The notes under the pieces were generated by a model. That model was not told the origin of the DNA. It did not search any database and saw only the letters and a program-made list of their open reading frames with translations. From an uncultured Anaerolineae bacterium (lineage in GTDB: Bacteria > Chloroflexota > Anaerolineae > Promineifilales > Promineifilaceae): DNA of 64,000 bases. The stretch's first letter is position 1; every line of letters begins with the position of its first letter. The stretch covers positions 1 to 64,000 of the forward strand of contig CALEAD010000003.1 in assembly GCA_937943625.1 (NCBI GenBank), written 5' to 3'. Made by a program: the position numbers and the translations under genes. Of the stretch, positions 15,072 through 23,122 are shown in pieces.

Positions 15072-18000
15072 ATGACCAATCAACCCTTTGTTCACCTGCA
15101 CGTCCACAGCGAATACTCCCTGCTCGATGGCCTGAGCCGCATTGACGACCTGGTGGCGCGCGCGATTGAACTTGGCCAACCTGCCCTCGCCCTGACCGAT
15201 CATGGCACCATGTACGGCGTCATGCCCTTCTACCAGGCTGCCCAGGCTGCCGGCATCAAGCCCATTATTGGCATCGAAACCTACCTGGCCGCGCGCACCA
15301 TGGCCGATAAGGACCCACAATTAGACAAAGAGCGGTTCCACATGCTGCTGCTGGCGCAAAATCAAACCGGCTATCTGAATTTGCTCAACATCGCCACCGC
15401 CGCACAGCTTGAAGGATATTACTACAAGCCACGCATTGATCGCGCCTTCATGGCGCGCCACGCCGAAGGGCTGATTGCCACCACCGGCTGCATGGCGGCG
15501 GAAATCCCGCGCGCCATCGGCAACGGCAACATGGCCTTGGCGCACAAACTAATGGGAGAATATCTGGAAATTTTCGGCCCCGAACGTCTCTTCATTGAGC
15601 TGCAAGAACACAACATCCCTGAACTCACCGCCATCAACAAAAAGCTCATTGAAATGGCGCCTCGCTATGGCCTGCAAACCAATTTTCTGGCCACCAATGA
15701 CGTGCACTACACCCTGGCTGCGGATGCGGACCCCCACAAGGTGCTGCTCTGCATTCAGACCAGCTCCACCATCAGAGATCCCAAGCTCGCTTTCTCTGAC
15801 AAAGGGTACTACCTGAAGTCTTATGCAGAGATGGCCGCCCTCTTTGGCGATGTGCCCGGCGCGCTGAGCAACAGCCTGCGCATTGCCGAAATGTGTCAGG
15901 TGGAATTAGACCACCAGGGTTATCATCTGCCCGAATTTGACGTGCCGGAAGGGTACACCCCCGATTCTTATCTGGAACATCTTTGCCGCAAGGGGCTGGC
16001 CTGGCGCTATGGCGCAACGCGGGCACAGCAGGACGAGGCGTTGCAGGCGCGGCTGACGCATGAATTGGGCATCATCCGGCGCATGGGATTTGCCACGTAC
16101 TTTTTGATTGTCTGGGATTTGTGTGAATGGGCGGCGCGCAGCGATGCGTGGTGGGAGATGCACCAGGACCCCTTCCCCTATGACAGTTATCAGGAGTGGA
16201 AGGAGAACGACATCTGGTGGAATGTGCGCGGCTCTGGCGCGGGGTCGGTGGTGGCGTATACGCTGGGCATCACCAGCATTGACCCGCTGGCAAATGGGCT
16301 GATCTTCGAGCGCTTCCTTAACCCGGGGCGCGTCTCGATGCCGGATATTGACCTGGATTATCCCGACGATGCGCGCCACTGGATGGTGGCCTATACCAGG
16401 CGGCGCTATGGCGCAGAGAAGGTGGCGCAAATTATTACCTTTGGCACGCTGGGGGCACGCGCGGCCATCCGCGACGTCGGGCGGGCGATGGAGCTGCCGC
16501 TCTCGGAGGTGGATGCCATCGCCAGGCTGGTTCCGGCTATCCCTGGCAAGCCGGTGAAGATTGAAAATGTGTTAGACCAGGAGCATGAGTTTTACTCGGC
16601 TGAGCTGGAGGAGCGGTATAAGCGGGAAACGGCCGTAAAAACCCTTCTCGACACCGCGCGCAGCCTGGAAGGAGTGGCCCGCCATGCCTCCAGTCACGCC
16701 GCTGGGGTCATCATCTCCGATCGGCCGTTGCACGAATACGTGCCATTAAACCGCCCAACCGGCGGTGACGAGGGGCTGGGCGGGCTGGACCGCGTAACCC
16801 AATGGCCCATGGAAATTGTGGAGTCTATCGGCCTGCTCAAGGTAGACTTCCTAGGCCTGAGCACCCTCACCGTCATGCGCCGCGCCGCCCGCCTGATTGA
16901 GGAACGGTACGGCACGGTTTACACCATGGACAATATCCCCTACGACGAGGGGCACGTTGGCCCAGACCCAACAAAGAAGCCAGAGCTACTGTTTGACATC
17001 TTGGGCAAGGGGCAGGTTGGCGGCATCTTCCAGGTAGAAGGAGCGGGAATGAAACGGTTGATGATGGAGATGCGGCCGCGCCGCTTCGATCATATTGTGG
17101 CTGCCATCTCCCTTTATCGCCCCGGCCCAATGGAAAACATTCCCACCTACATCAACCGGATGCACGGGCTGGAGCCGGTTAAATACCACCACCCCGCCCT
17201 AGAGCCGATTTTGGGCGATACTTACGGAATTTGCGTCTACCAGGAGCAAATCATCCAGATGGCTTCACAGTTGGCGGGCTATGAGCCGGGCGAGGCGGAT
17301 ATGATCCGCAAGGCGGTGGCGAAGAAGAAAAAGAAGCTGATGGAGGAGCATCAGATCAAGTTCACCGAGGGGGCGATGGCGCGGGGCTTTAGCCGAGAGG
17401 TGTGCGAAGCTATCTGGGGAGACATTGAATTTTTTGCCCGCTATGGCTTTAACAAGGCGCACGCCGCCGACTACGCCAAAGTGACCTGCCAGACCGCCTT
17501 CCTGAAGGCGCACTACCCGGTAGAGTACCTGACAGCCATGCTCAGCGTGGAGCGGGATAACACGGACAAGGTGCGCCGCTACTTCGCCGAGGCGAAGAAC
17601 CTGGGCATTGATGTGGCCCCGCCGGATGTGAATTTGTCTGGGCTGGATTTTACGATTGAGGATGGGGGGGAACGGCCGCTCATCCGCTTCGGTCTCGGTG
17701 CTATCAAAAACGCCGGCGAAGGGGCGATCAATCTGATTGTGGCCGAACGGGAGGCCCACGGCCGTTTTGCCAGCCTGCAAGCGTTCTGTGAGCGTGTAGA
17801 CCTGCACCGCGTGGGCAAACGCGCGCTGGAGTTTATGATCAAGGCGCGTATCTTCGACGCCTGGGGCACACCGGCGCAGCTCCTGGATGCCCTGGATCGC
17901 ATGGTGAGCTACAGCGAAAACATCCACCGTGCTGCCGCTACGGGGCAGATGACGCTCTTTGGCGGCAGCCTGGCGCAAACGCAAATCCAGGTTGAGCTGC

Positions 18001-18983
18001 TGCGCCCTGTTGCCGAGCTGGAGAAGGTGAACCACAAAACGTTGCTAGAATGGGAAAAGGAGGCGCTGGGCGTACACGTTTCTGAGCACCCCCTGGAACG
18101 GCCGTTGCGCGCCCTGGCCACACAAACCAAAACGGCTATTGGCGACATCACCCCCGAATGGAACGGCAAACAGGTCAAGCTGGCCGGCGTCATCAGCCAG
18201 CTTCGCACCCTCACCACCAAGAAAGGGGAGCCAATGGCCTTTGGTACGCTGGAAGACCTGGGCCACAAAATAGAGGTTGTCTTCTTCCCCCGCACCTGGA
18301 AGGAGGCGCGTGATAGCGTTGCTGTGGATAAGGTGATGCTGCTGTTTGGTAAGGTGCAAACCAAAAATGGCAGCGAGTTGAGTGTATTGGTGGATAGGGT
18401 AATGGTAAATCTGAACATCCCTGAAGCGGCAGAGGAAGCTGATTTGTCCGACTATTCAGAACCAGCCCTGTTGCTGCCAGCCCCATTGCTGGAGGGGGAA
18501 GAGTATGCACCGGCGTGGGAAGAAGAGTCGCCGCCGGCCGTTACCACGCCTCCTCCACCCCCAGAAGAAGAGGCTTTCTGGCCATCCGAGGCTGTTCCTG
18601 CGCCCCGCGCCAGGGCAGCAGCCCCCACCCTGGAGCCGCCACCCAGCCCAGCGACCAGGCCAACGGCCGTTGCGCCAAACTCGTCTGCCCCGGCCAATTT
18701 GCCCCGGCAAGAGACGCATCCGGTATTTGGCAACCCACCCGCCAACGGCCGTAACGGACACAAAGCTGTGATCGTCAAGGTAAAAGCGGTGGGCAACTGG
18801 CAGCAAGCGTGTCGTCAGGCGGTCAAGGTCGCCGGCGAGTTCCACGGTGAAGATGGGCTGACGCTGCGCCTGGTCGGCCAGAAGCTGGCCATGGAGTTCC
18901 CCAACCAACGCACGCTCATTTGCGAGGAATTGATTGAGAAGCTGGAGCGTATTCCCGGTGTGCTGCGCGCACATGCAGGGTAA
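15072..18983 (+). CDS. DNA polymerase III alpha subunit
   Basis: The replicative polymerase catalytic subunit, 1303 residues. The PHP domain starts at once (FVHLHVHSEYSLLDGLSRI). The palm catalytic aspartates are in MPDIDLDYPDD near residues 424-430. A helix-hairpin-helix and finger region follows, QMTLFGG near residue 960 is a typical beta-clamp-binding peptide, and an OB fold (VKLAGVISQLRTLTTKKGEPMAFGTLED) lies near residue 1040. Residues about 1120-1210 are a Pro/Ala-rich low-complexity stretch, followed by a short C-terminal module (AVIVKVKAVGNWQQACR to the end). At 1303 residues it is longer than E. coli DnaE (1160), mainly because of this tail. The start codon has no clear ribosome-binding site. 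Confidence 0.97.
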   Translation: MTNQPFVHLHVHSEYSLLDGLSRIDDLVARAIELGQPALALTDHGTMYGVMPFYQAAQAAGIKPIIGIETYLAARTMADKDPQLDKERFHMLLLAQNQTGYLNLLNIATAAQLEGYYYKPRIDRAFMARHAEGLIATTGCMAAEIPRAIGNGNMALAHKLMGEYLEIFGPERLFIELQEHNIPELTAINKKLIEMAPRYGLQTNFLATNDVHYTLAADADPHKVLLCIQTSSTIRDPKLAFSDKGYYLKSYAEMAALFGDVPGALSNSLRIAEMCQVELDHQGYHLPEFDVPEGYTPDSYLEHLCRKGLAWRYGATRAQQDEALQARLTHELGIIRRMGFATYFLIVWDLCEWAARSDAWWEMHQDPFPYDSYQEWKENDIWWNVRGSGAGSVVAYTLGITSIDPLANGLIFERFLNPGRVSMPDIDLDYPDDARHWMVAYTRRRYGAEKVAQIITFGTLGARAAIRDVGRAMELPLSEVDAIARLVPAIPGKPVKIENVLDQEHEFYSAELEERYKRETAVKTLLDTARSLEGVARHASSHAAGVIISDRPLHEYVPLNRPTGGDEGLGGLDRVTQWPMEIVESIGLLKVDFLGLSTLTVMRRAARLIEERYGTVYTMDNIPYDEGHVGPDPTKKPELLFDILGKGQVGGIFQVEGAGMKRLMMEMRPRRFDHIVAAISLYRPGPMENIPTYINRMHGLEPVKYHHPALEPILGDTYGICVYQEQIIQMASQLAGYEPGEADMIRKAVAKKKKKLMEEHQIKFTEGAMARGFSREVCEAIWGDIEFFARYGFNKAHAADYAKVTCQTAFLKAHYPVEYLTAMLSVERDNTDKVRRYFAEAKNLGIDVAPPDVNLSGLDFTIEDGGERPLIRFGLGAIKNAGEGAINLIVAEREAHGRFASLQAFCERVDLHRVGKRALEFMIKARIFDAWGTPAQLLDALDRMVSYSENIHRAAATGQMTLFGGSLAQTQIQVELLRPVAELEKVNHKTLLEWEKEALGVHVSEHPLERPLRALATQTKTAIGDITPEWNGKQVKLAGVISQLRTLTTKKGEPMAFGTLEDLGHKIEVVFFPRTWKEARDSVAVDKVMLLFGKVQTKNGSELSVLVDRVMVNLNIPEAAEEADLSDYSEPALLLPAPLLEGEEYAPAWEEESPPAVTTPPPPPEEEAFWPSEAVPAPRARAAAPTLEPPPSPATRPTAVAPNSSAPANLPRQETHPVFGNPPANGRNGHKAVIVKVKAVGNWQQACRQAVKVAGEFHGEDGLTLRLVGQKLAMEFPNQRTLICEELIEKLERIPGVLRAHAG

Positions 18984-19124
18984 AACAGCCAACATGGGAG
19001 CGATGAGCAAACAGATCGCGTGTGAGCCTGGCGTACCGCGCGCACCGGGTTGAACAACCTGGGCCTCATAAACCGCTGTGCGCGGTCTGCCGTCCACCGT
19101 CACAACTTGCGCGCAGAATGCTCT

Positions 19125-19964
19125 TTACAATGCCAGCGCCAGCCACTTGGATTCGCCGGGCTGCCAGACGGCCGTTTCCACGGTAACCGCCTGTCCCAAA
19201 ACGCGCGCTGCCAGCAATGCCAGCATGTCTGGTTGTGCCGTAGAAAAACAGCGCAGCGCGCCGGGGGCGCTGTCGTTCGTTTGCAGGTGATGCGCCTCCA
19301 ACACGCGGCGAGTCTGGCGCGCAACAGCCGGGGCTGGGTCTATGATGGCAACGGCCGTTTGCGGCTTTTGCGGCGCGCTGGCAATCACCTGCTCAATTAG
19401 TGAGCGCACAAAGGGGTAGTGCGTGCAGCCTAGCACCAGCGTATCTACCCCATCGGCCAGCATCGGGTAGAGAATGGTTTGCAGCAGCTGCTCCGTTTGC
19501 ACGTCGGCCGTTTTACCAGCCTCAATCAGCTCCACCAGCCCTGGGCAGGGGTCCTCATACACGCGAATACCGGCGGCAAAACGGTGCATCAGCGCCGCAT
19601 AGCGCTCACTTTCAAACGTGCCAGCCGTAGCCATCACCCCCACCTTGCCCGTGTGCGTTTGCGCCGCCGCCGGTTTTACCGCTGGCTCCATGCCCACAAA
19701 GGGAACCTGCGGCAGCACGCTGCGCAAATGAGCCAGCGCCGCCGCAGAGGCTGTGTTACAGGCAACCACAATCAGCTTTGCCCCCAGCGCCAGCAAAAAG
19801 CGGCTAATCGCCTCACTCAACTGGCGCACCTCGTCAGCAGCACGACGGCCGTATGGCACATGCGCCTGGTCAGCCAGATAGAGCAGCGGTTCATGCGGCA
19901 ACTCTGCGCGAATATGGCGCAGCACCGAAAGCCCCCCAACGCCAGAATCAAAAAGGCCGATCAT
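19125..19964 (-). CDS. Glutamate racemase
   Basis: A 279-residue cofactor-independent racemase that makes D-glutamate for peptidoglycan. The N-terminal IGLFDSGVGGLSVL, the first catalytic Cys69 in VACNTASA and the second, Cys180, in GCTHYPF are all present. It converges on dnaE. The upstream DNA has no clear ribosome-binding site. Presence of murI shows that the organism makes peptidoglycan precursors. Confidence 0.95.
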   Translation of the reverse strand: MIGLFDSGVGGLSVLRHIRAELPHEPLLYLADQAHVPYGRRAADEVRQLSEAISRFLLALGAKLIVVACNTASAAALAHLRSVLPQVPFVGMEPAVKPAAAQTHTGKVGVMATAGTFESERYAALMHRFAAGIRVYEDPCPGLVELIEAGKTADVQTEQLLQTILYPMLADGVDTLVLGCTHYPFVRSLIEQVIASAPQKPQTAVAIIDPAPAVARQTRRVLEAHHLQTNDSAPGALRCFSTAQPDMLALLAARVLGQAVTVETAVWQPGESKWLALAL

Positions 19965-20276
19965 AGTAGCGAGTGCGAAATGCGCAGTTCAGGCGATCTT
20001 GACAATTTGACCGCTGACCACTGACCGCAATTGTGCCAGCGAGGGGCGGTCTGCCGGCAGCTGTCTGCAGGCCGGAAATTGGAAAGCGTCGGTAACTATA
20101 CAGGTCCAGAATGATTACACGGAGCCACACGGAGAAGGGACGGAGTTTCGGCAAGAAAACCGAAAATTTTTTCTCTGTACCTCTGCGTGCCTCTCCGTGC
20201 CTCCTCTGTGGCTCTCCGTGATACTCTCTTACATGAAGAAATACAAGCGCCGTTTCCAGAAAGCGGGAACCACGCC
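19965..20276. repeat. Intergenic repeat block (CGGTCAGCGGTC and CTCCGTG words)
   Basis: No gene is seen in these 312 bases. Positions about 20005-20055 hold GACCGCTGACCACTGACCGC words. Positions about 20108-20235 hold ACGGAG words on the left and CTCCGTG/CTCTGTG words on the right, which can fold into a long imperfect hairpin downstream of the hydrolase gene or upstream of murI. The same CTCCGTG family occurs at 43645-43700 and 44335-44415. Confidence 0.65.
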
Positions 20277-21017
20277 CTATTGATCATTCCTCTTCTTTGT
20301 TGCCTGTACCAGGCCGTCAAACAAGGCCTGCATGGCCGGGTGGGTGGGGGCCAGGTCTTCTGGATGCCACTGCACGCCAATGGCGTAGGGATGATCGGCC
20401 AGCTCTATGCCTTCAATCAGGCCATCAGGTGCGTAGGCAACGGCCGTTACGCCTGCCGCCAGGCGGCGAATTCCCTGGTGATGCAGGCTGTTCACCGCTA
20501 CTTCAGTGGCGCCAAGCTGTCGCGCCAGCCGCGAATGTGGCTGCACCGTTACAGTATGGGCAAGGTACTCACGCGCTTCCAGCTCTGTGTAACTGTGAAC
20601 AATAGCGTCTGACATTTGCAGGTACACATCTTCCCACAGGGAACCACCCAGGGCCACGTTGAAAATCTGGTGGCCGCGACAAATTGCCAACAGCGGTTTA
20701 CCTGTTTCCACCGCCCAACGCACCAGGGTAATTTCAATCTCATCCCGATCCGGGTCTACACCGGCGATGGTTTCGTGGTCATTTTGCCCCTGGTAACGAA
20801 TTGGTTCAATGTCGCCGCCGCCGGGAATCAGCAGGGCGTCCACCTGGTCAAAGATAGCGCGCAGTTCATCTACAGATGCGCCCAGGGGAATGAGGATAGG
20901 GATAGCGCCGGCCACGCGCAGCGCCGCTACGTAAGGGGGGCGTAAGGCAAATAACGGCATCTGCCCATTTTTACTGCGCAGGCGATAGGTCGTGCAGCCA
21001 ACGAGGGGTTTACGCAA
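20277..21017 (-). CDS. Gamma-glutamyl-GABA hydrolase family (peptidase C26)
   Basis: A class-I glutamine-amidotransferase-like hydrolase of about 246 residues. The nucleophile elbow is AICRGHQIFNVALGG, and the catalytic His/Glu pair is in GVQWHPEDL near the C-terminus. Relatives (PuuD) cleave gamma-glutamyl-GABA in putrescine breakdown, but family members act on other gamma-glutamyl amides. I chose the TTG at 21017: CGGAGA lies at the right distance, LRKPLVGCTTYRLR is the expected N-terminus, and the longer frame to 21077 would translate the rplS terminator. Confidence 0.85.
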   Translation of the reverse strand: MRKPLVGCTTYRLRSKNGQMPLFALRPPYVAALRVAGAIPILIPLGASVDELRAIFDQVDALLIPGGGDIEPIRYQGQNDHETIAGVDPDRDEIEITLVRWAVETGKPLLAICRGHQIFNVALGGSLWEDVYLQMSDAIVHSYTELEAREYLAHTVTVQPHSRLARQLGATEVAVNSLHHQGIRRLAAGVTAVAYAPDGLIEGIELADHPYAIGVQWHPEDLAPTHPAMQALFDGLVQATKKRNDQ

Positions 21018-21057
21018 GGGGATTCTCCGGTCAAATGGGGAAAATGAGGGGCTAAAA

Positions 21058-21091
21058 CAGAAAAAGGGTGAAGGCACAACGCCCTCACCCA
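21058..21091 (-). terminator. Intrinsic terminator of rplS
   Basis: On the minus strand GGGTGAGGGC pairs with GCCTTCACCC (one mismatch) across GTTGT, followed by TTTTTCTGTTTT. It lies 53 bases after the rplS stop codon and before the hydrolase gene. Confidence 0.85.
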
Positions 21092-21143
21092 GTTCGCGAT
21101 GTATGCTGTAGGGAGCAGGAAACGGCCGTTGCCATTTCTGCCA

Positions 21144-21506
21144 TTATTTCGCAAATGTGCGCTTTTCCCGCAGGCGCGCCGACTTTCCGGTACGGTCACG
21201 CATATAGTAGAGCTGCGCGCGACGCACGTGCGCATGGCGATGCACCTCAATTTTTTCAATACGCGGCGAGCGCATCAGGAAGGTGCGCTCGACGCCAATG
21301 CCATTGGCGGCAATGCGGCGCACCGTAAAGCTCTTGTTGTTATCGCTGTTGCGCAGACGAATGACCATGCCGCGCACAAGCTGCACACGCTCATTCTTTT
21401 CACCTACATTGATGCGCAGGTGTACGGTCACATCATCCCCCACGCGCAGTTCAGGAAGACCAGCCAGGTCTTCATTGTCAAAGGCTTTTAATAGCAAGTC
21501 GGACAT
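21144..21506 (-). CDS. 50S ribosomal protein L19
   Basis: A 120-residue ribosomal protein bL19. It contains RVGDDVTVHLRINVGEKNERVQLVRGMVI, the IAANGIGVERTFLMRSPRIEKIEV core and the basic C-terminus RRAQLYYMRDRTGKSARLREKR. The ATG at 21506 is preceded by GGAG; the upstream ATG at 21554 would add 16 non-conserved residues. The usual partners (rpsP, rimM, trmD) are not adjacent. Confidence 0.97.
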   Translation of the reverse strand: MSDLLLKAFDNEDLAGLPELRVGDDVTVHLRINVGEKNERVQLVRGMVIRLRNSDNNKSFTVRRIAANGIGVERTFLMRSPRIEKIEVHRHAHVRRAQLYYMRDRTGKSARLREKRTFAK

Positions 21507-21640
21507 CACCCACTCTCCGTCTATCAGGGTTGCACAATTCCGGTGCAGCAGCAAGGCAGAGCTGCTGATTCTGCCTTCACTGCTGGCTGCCTGTCAATTA
21601 TCAATATTGTATCACGTGCAAATTGCCAGGGGCATAAAGA

Positions 21641-21662
21641 GAGCCCGCCAGGCGGGCTAGAA
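21641..21662. other. GC-rich hairpin GCCCGCC/GGCGGGC
   Basis: A 7-bp perfect stem with a one-base centre, extended by AG/CT, lies between the class-IV aminotransferase-like gene and rplS. Read on the minus strand it is followed by TCTCTTTATG, only a weak T-tract. It may partly terminate the upstream minus-strand transcript. Confidence 0.45.
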
Positions 21663-21712
21663 GTAAAAATATAGCACGAGCACAGCCGGATTGCAAATTT
21701 ATTCTGGTTTGT

Positions 21713-21777
21713 TGGGTAACTCGTTTGATGGTTGGTTTGCAACCATCAAACCAACTATCAAACGAACCAACCGGTCA
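21713..21777. repeat. Hairpin of TTGATGGTTGG/CCAACTATCAAAC words
   Basis: The sequence from about 21718 to 21770 folds back on itself: CGTTTGATGGTTGG pairs with CCAACTATCAAACG across a loop that includes a second, inner TTTGCAAACC pairing. There is no T-tract. It lies after the stop codon of the aminotransferase-like gene. Confidence 0.65.
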
Positions 21778-21793
21778 GTCGTTACACCTGGTT

Positions 21794-22645
21794 TTATATC
21801 ACTGTCACTGTGTCCATGTAATCCAACCAGCGCCGCGCATAGGCGTTTTGCCCATGTACCGTTTCGGCATAGAGCTGCTGGAGTTGGCGCACGACTGGTC
21901 CCGTGCTCACAGATTGACCATCTACCTCAGCAACGGCCGTTACTTCCAAATTGGCGCTGCACACCAATACTTCGTCAGCCGACATGATGGCTTCGCGTGT
22001 TAGCGCCACGCCAATAATAGGGTAGCCCGCGTCGCGCGCCAGGGTTAGCGCCGTTTCGCGCGTCATGTCTACCAACATACCACCGCCTGGGACCGCATAA
22101 ATGGCGTTATCTCGCACCAACAAAATCTGCCCGGCACTGAATACCGTGCCCGTTTCCAGGTCAACCAGCGTCATTTCTCCCTGGCGCGCGCGCGTGAGCA
22201 CGCGCAAAGGCTCCTGCCCGGCGGTAGGGGCACAGCGCCGCGCCGCAATGCCCAACGTTGGCTTATACTGCTCTAGCGATTGCCCCATGGGGCTGCGGTA
22301 AACCAGTTGCGGCCGAATGGCGCAGTCCACATAGCCATTGGCCTGCACGGTATTGCAGATAGCGGCGCGCAGTTTTTCGGGGTTATAGCCCAAATCGGCC
22401 AGCCCCAAGGCGCGCGTAGCATGCAAAAAGCGCTCTACGTAGTCACGCAGGCGAAAGATGGCCGGGCCACGACCGGTATCGTAGCAGCGCAGTTCGGCAA
22501 AGAGCGCATTCTGTGGCACGTCGGCGTTTAAGAGCGCGGTTACTTCGCTCTCGTTGGCCAGTTCGTCATCCAGCCAGATGTATTGCGGGCGCTGCCAGAT
22601 ACGGCCGTGTGCCTGGGTATGGGCGGGGAAAGTGGGCGTTTTCAT
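21794..22645 (-). CDS. Class-IV aminotransferase-like protein lacking the PLP lysine (putative)
   Basis: A 283-residue protein with the fold-type-IV pattern of branched-chain aminotransferase / aminodeoxychorismate lyase. The N-terminal module has ALFAELRCYDTGRGPAIFRLRDYVERF, and the C-terminal one has NAIYAVPGGGMLVDMTRETALTLARDAG, ADEVLVCSANLEVTAV and a typical RRWLDYM end. The central segment (about residues 141-170) that should contain the Schiff-base Lys reads QEPLRVLTRARQGEMTLVDLE: the position aligns with Arg, and the following Glu of the E-x-S-x-x-N motif is not recognisable. It may be catalytically inactive or have changed chemistry. The ATG at 22645 has a perfect GGAGG. Upstream lie a terminator and an Ile/Leu/Val-rich mini-gene. 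Confidence 0.7.
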   Translation of the reverse strand: MKTPTFPAHTQAHGRIWQRPQYIWLDDELANESEVTALLNADVPQNALFAELRCYDTGRGPAIFRLRDYVERFLHATRALGLADLGYNPEKLRAAICNTVQANGYVDCAIRPQLVYRSPMGQSLEQYKPTLGIAARRCAPTAGQEPLRVLTRARQGEMTLVDLETGTVFSAGQILLVRDNAIYAVPGGGMLVDMTRETALTLARDAGYPIIGVALTREAIMSADEVLVCSANLEVTAVAEVDGQSVSTGPVVRQLQQLYAETVHGQNAYARRWLDYMDTVTVI

Positions 22646-22667
22646 ATGTTCCTCCATCACAAACTGA

Positions 22668-22703
22668 GCAAAACAAAAAAGGCTGTCCTCATCTGGACAG
22701 CCT
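22668..22703 (-). terminator. Intrinsic terminator between the mini-ORF and the aminotransferase-like gene
   Basis: On the minus strand AGGCTGTCC pairs perfectly with GGACAGCCT across AGATGA, followed by TTTTTTGTTTTG. It ends about 23 bases before the ATG of the downstream gene, whose GGAGG lies just after the T-tract. This position suits a transcription attenuator. Confidence 0.88.
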
Positions 22704-22738
22704 GGTGAATTTTGCGATGTATGGCTCCTGTCTTGTCG

Positions 22739-22831
22739 CTAACTCATTCGCCGTCCAGCCACGTGAAGGCTGCTAATCCCAATAAGGATCAGGCTAAGGA
22801 TGACGACAACAAACAGAACAAAGTGATTCAT
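22739..22831 (-). CDS. Ile/Leu/Val-rich 30-residue peptide (candidate leader peptide)
   Basis: ATG at 22831, TAG at 22739-22741, 30 codons. The product starts MNHFVLFVVVILSL and ends in VAGRRMS. Fourteen of 30 residues are Val, Leu or Ile, with an almost unbroken run over codons 5-19. The stop is followed within 40 bases by an intrinsic terminator and then by a class-IV (branched-chain type) aminotransferase-like gene. That is the arrangement of ilv/leu leader peptides. It could equally be a small single-pass membrane protein, since the same composition makes a transmembrane helix. No strong ribosome-binding site is visible. Confidence 0.5.
   Translation of the reverse strand: MNHFVLFVVVILSLILIGISSLHVAGRRMS
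22767..22773 (-). promoter_or_regulatory. Possible antiterminator segment GCAGCCT
   Basis: Read on the minus strand, GCAGCCT lies in the mini-ORF just after its Ile/Leu/Val run. It can pair with AGGCTGT, the 5' arm of the downstream terminator (six Watson-Crick pairs plus one G-U). It can also form a local hairpin with GGCTG a few bases later. Such mutually exclusive pairings would be needed for attenuation. Confidence 0.35.
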
Positions 22832-23122
22832 GATAGCAAAGGGTTGGCTTGTTTATTGGGTTTTTGATAACGCTGATGACAAACTAATTGTTTAGCAGTC
22901 TAATGAGTGACGCGCCTGCTGTCTATTGGACATACTGACCAAAAGAAGTGGCCAGCATTTGTTTAACCTTGACAATGCGGGTTGCCACCAGCGCTGCTTA
23001 GCAGATGCCCCTCCACCCGCACCCCTGCGCCGCAAGCAAGAATGGGTTGACGTTTTACGTTTCCCGTTTCATGGCTACAATATGCGTAACCAACTCATTA
23101 ACCATCTCCAGGAGAATACCCC

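Noticed and set aside
21018-21077. N-terminal extension of the C26 hydrolase
   Set aside because: It translates the rplS terminator; the TTG at 21017 has a ribosome-binding site and the expected N-terminus.
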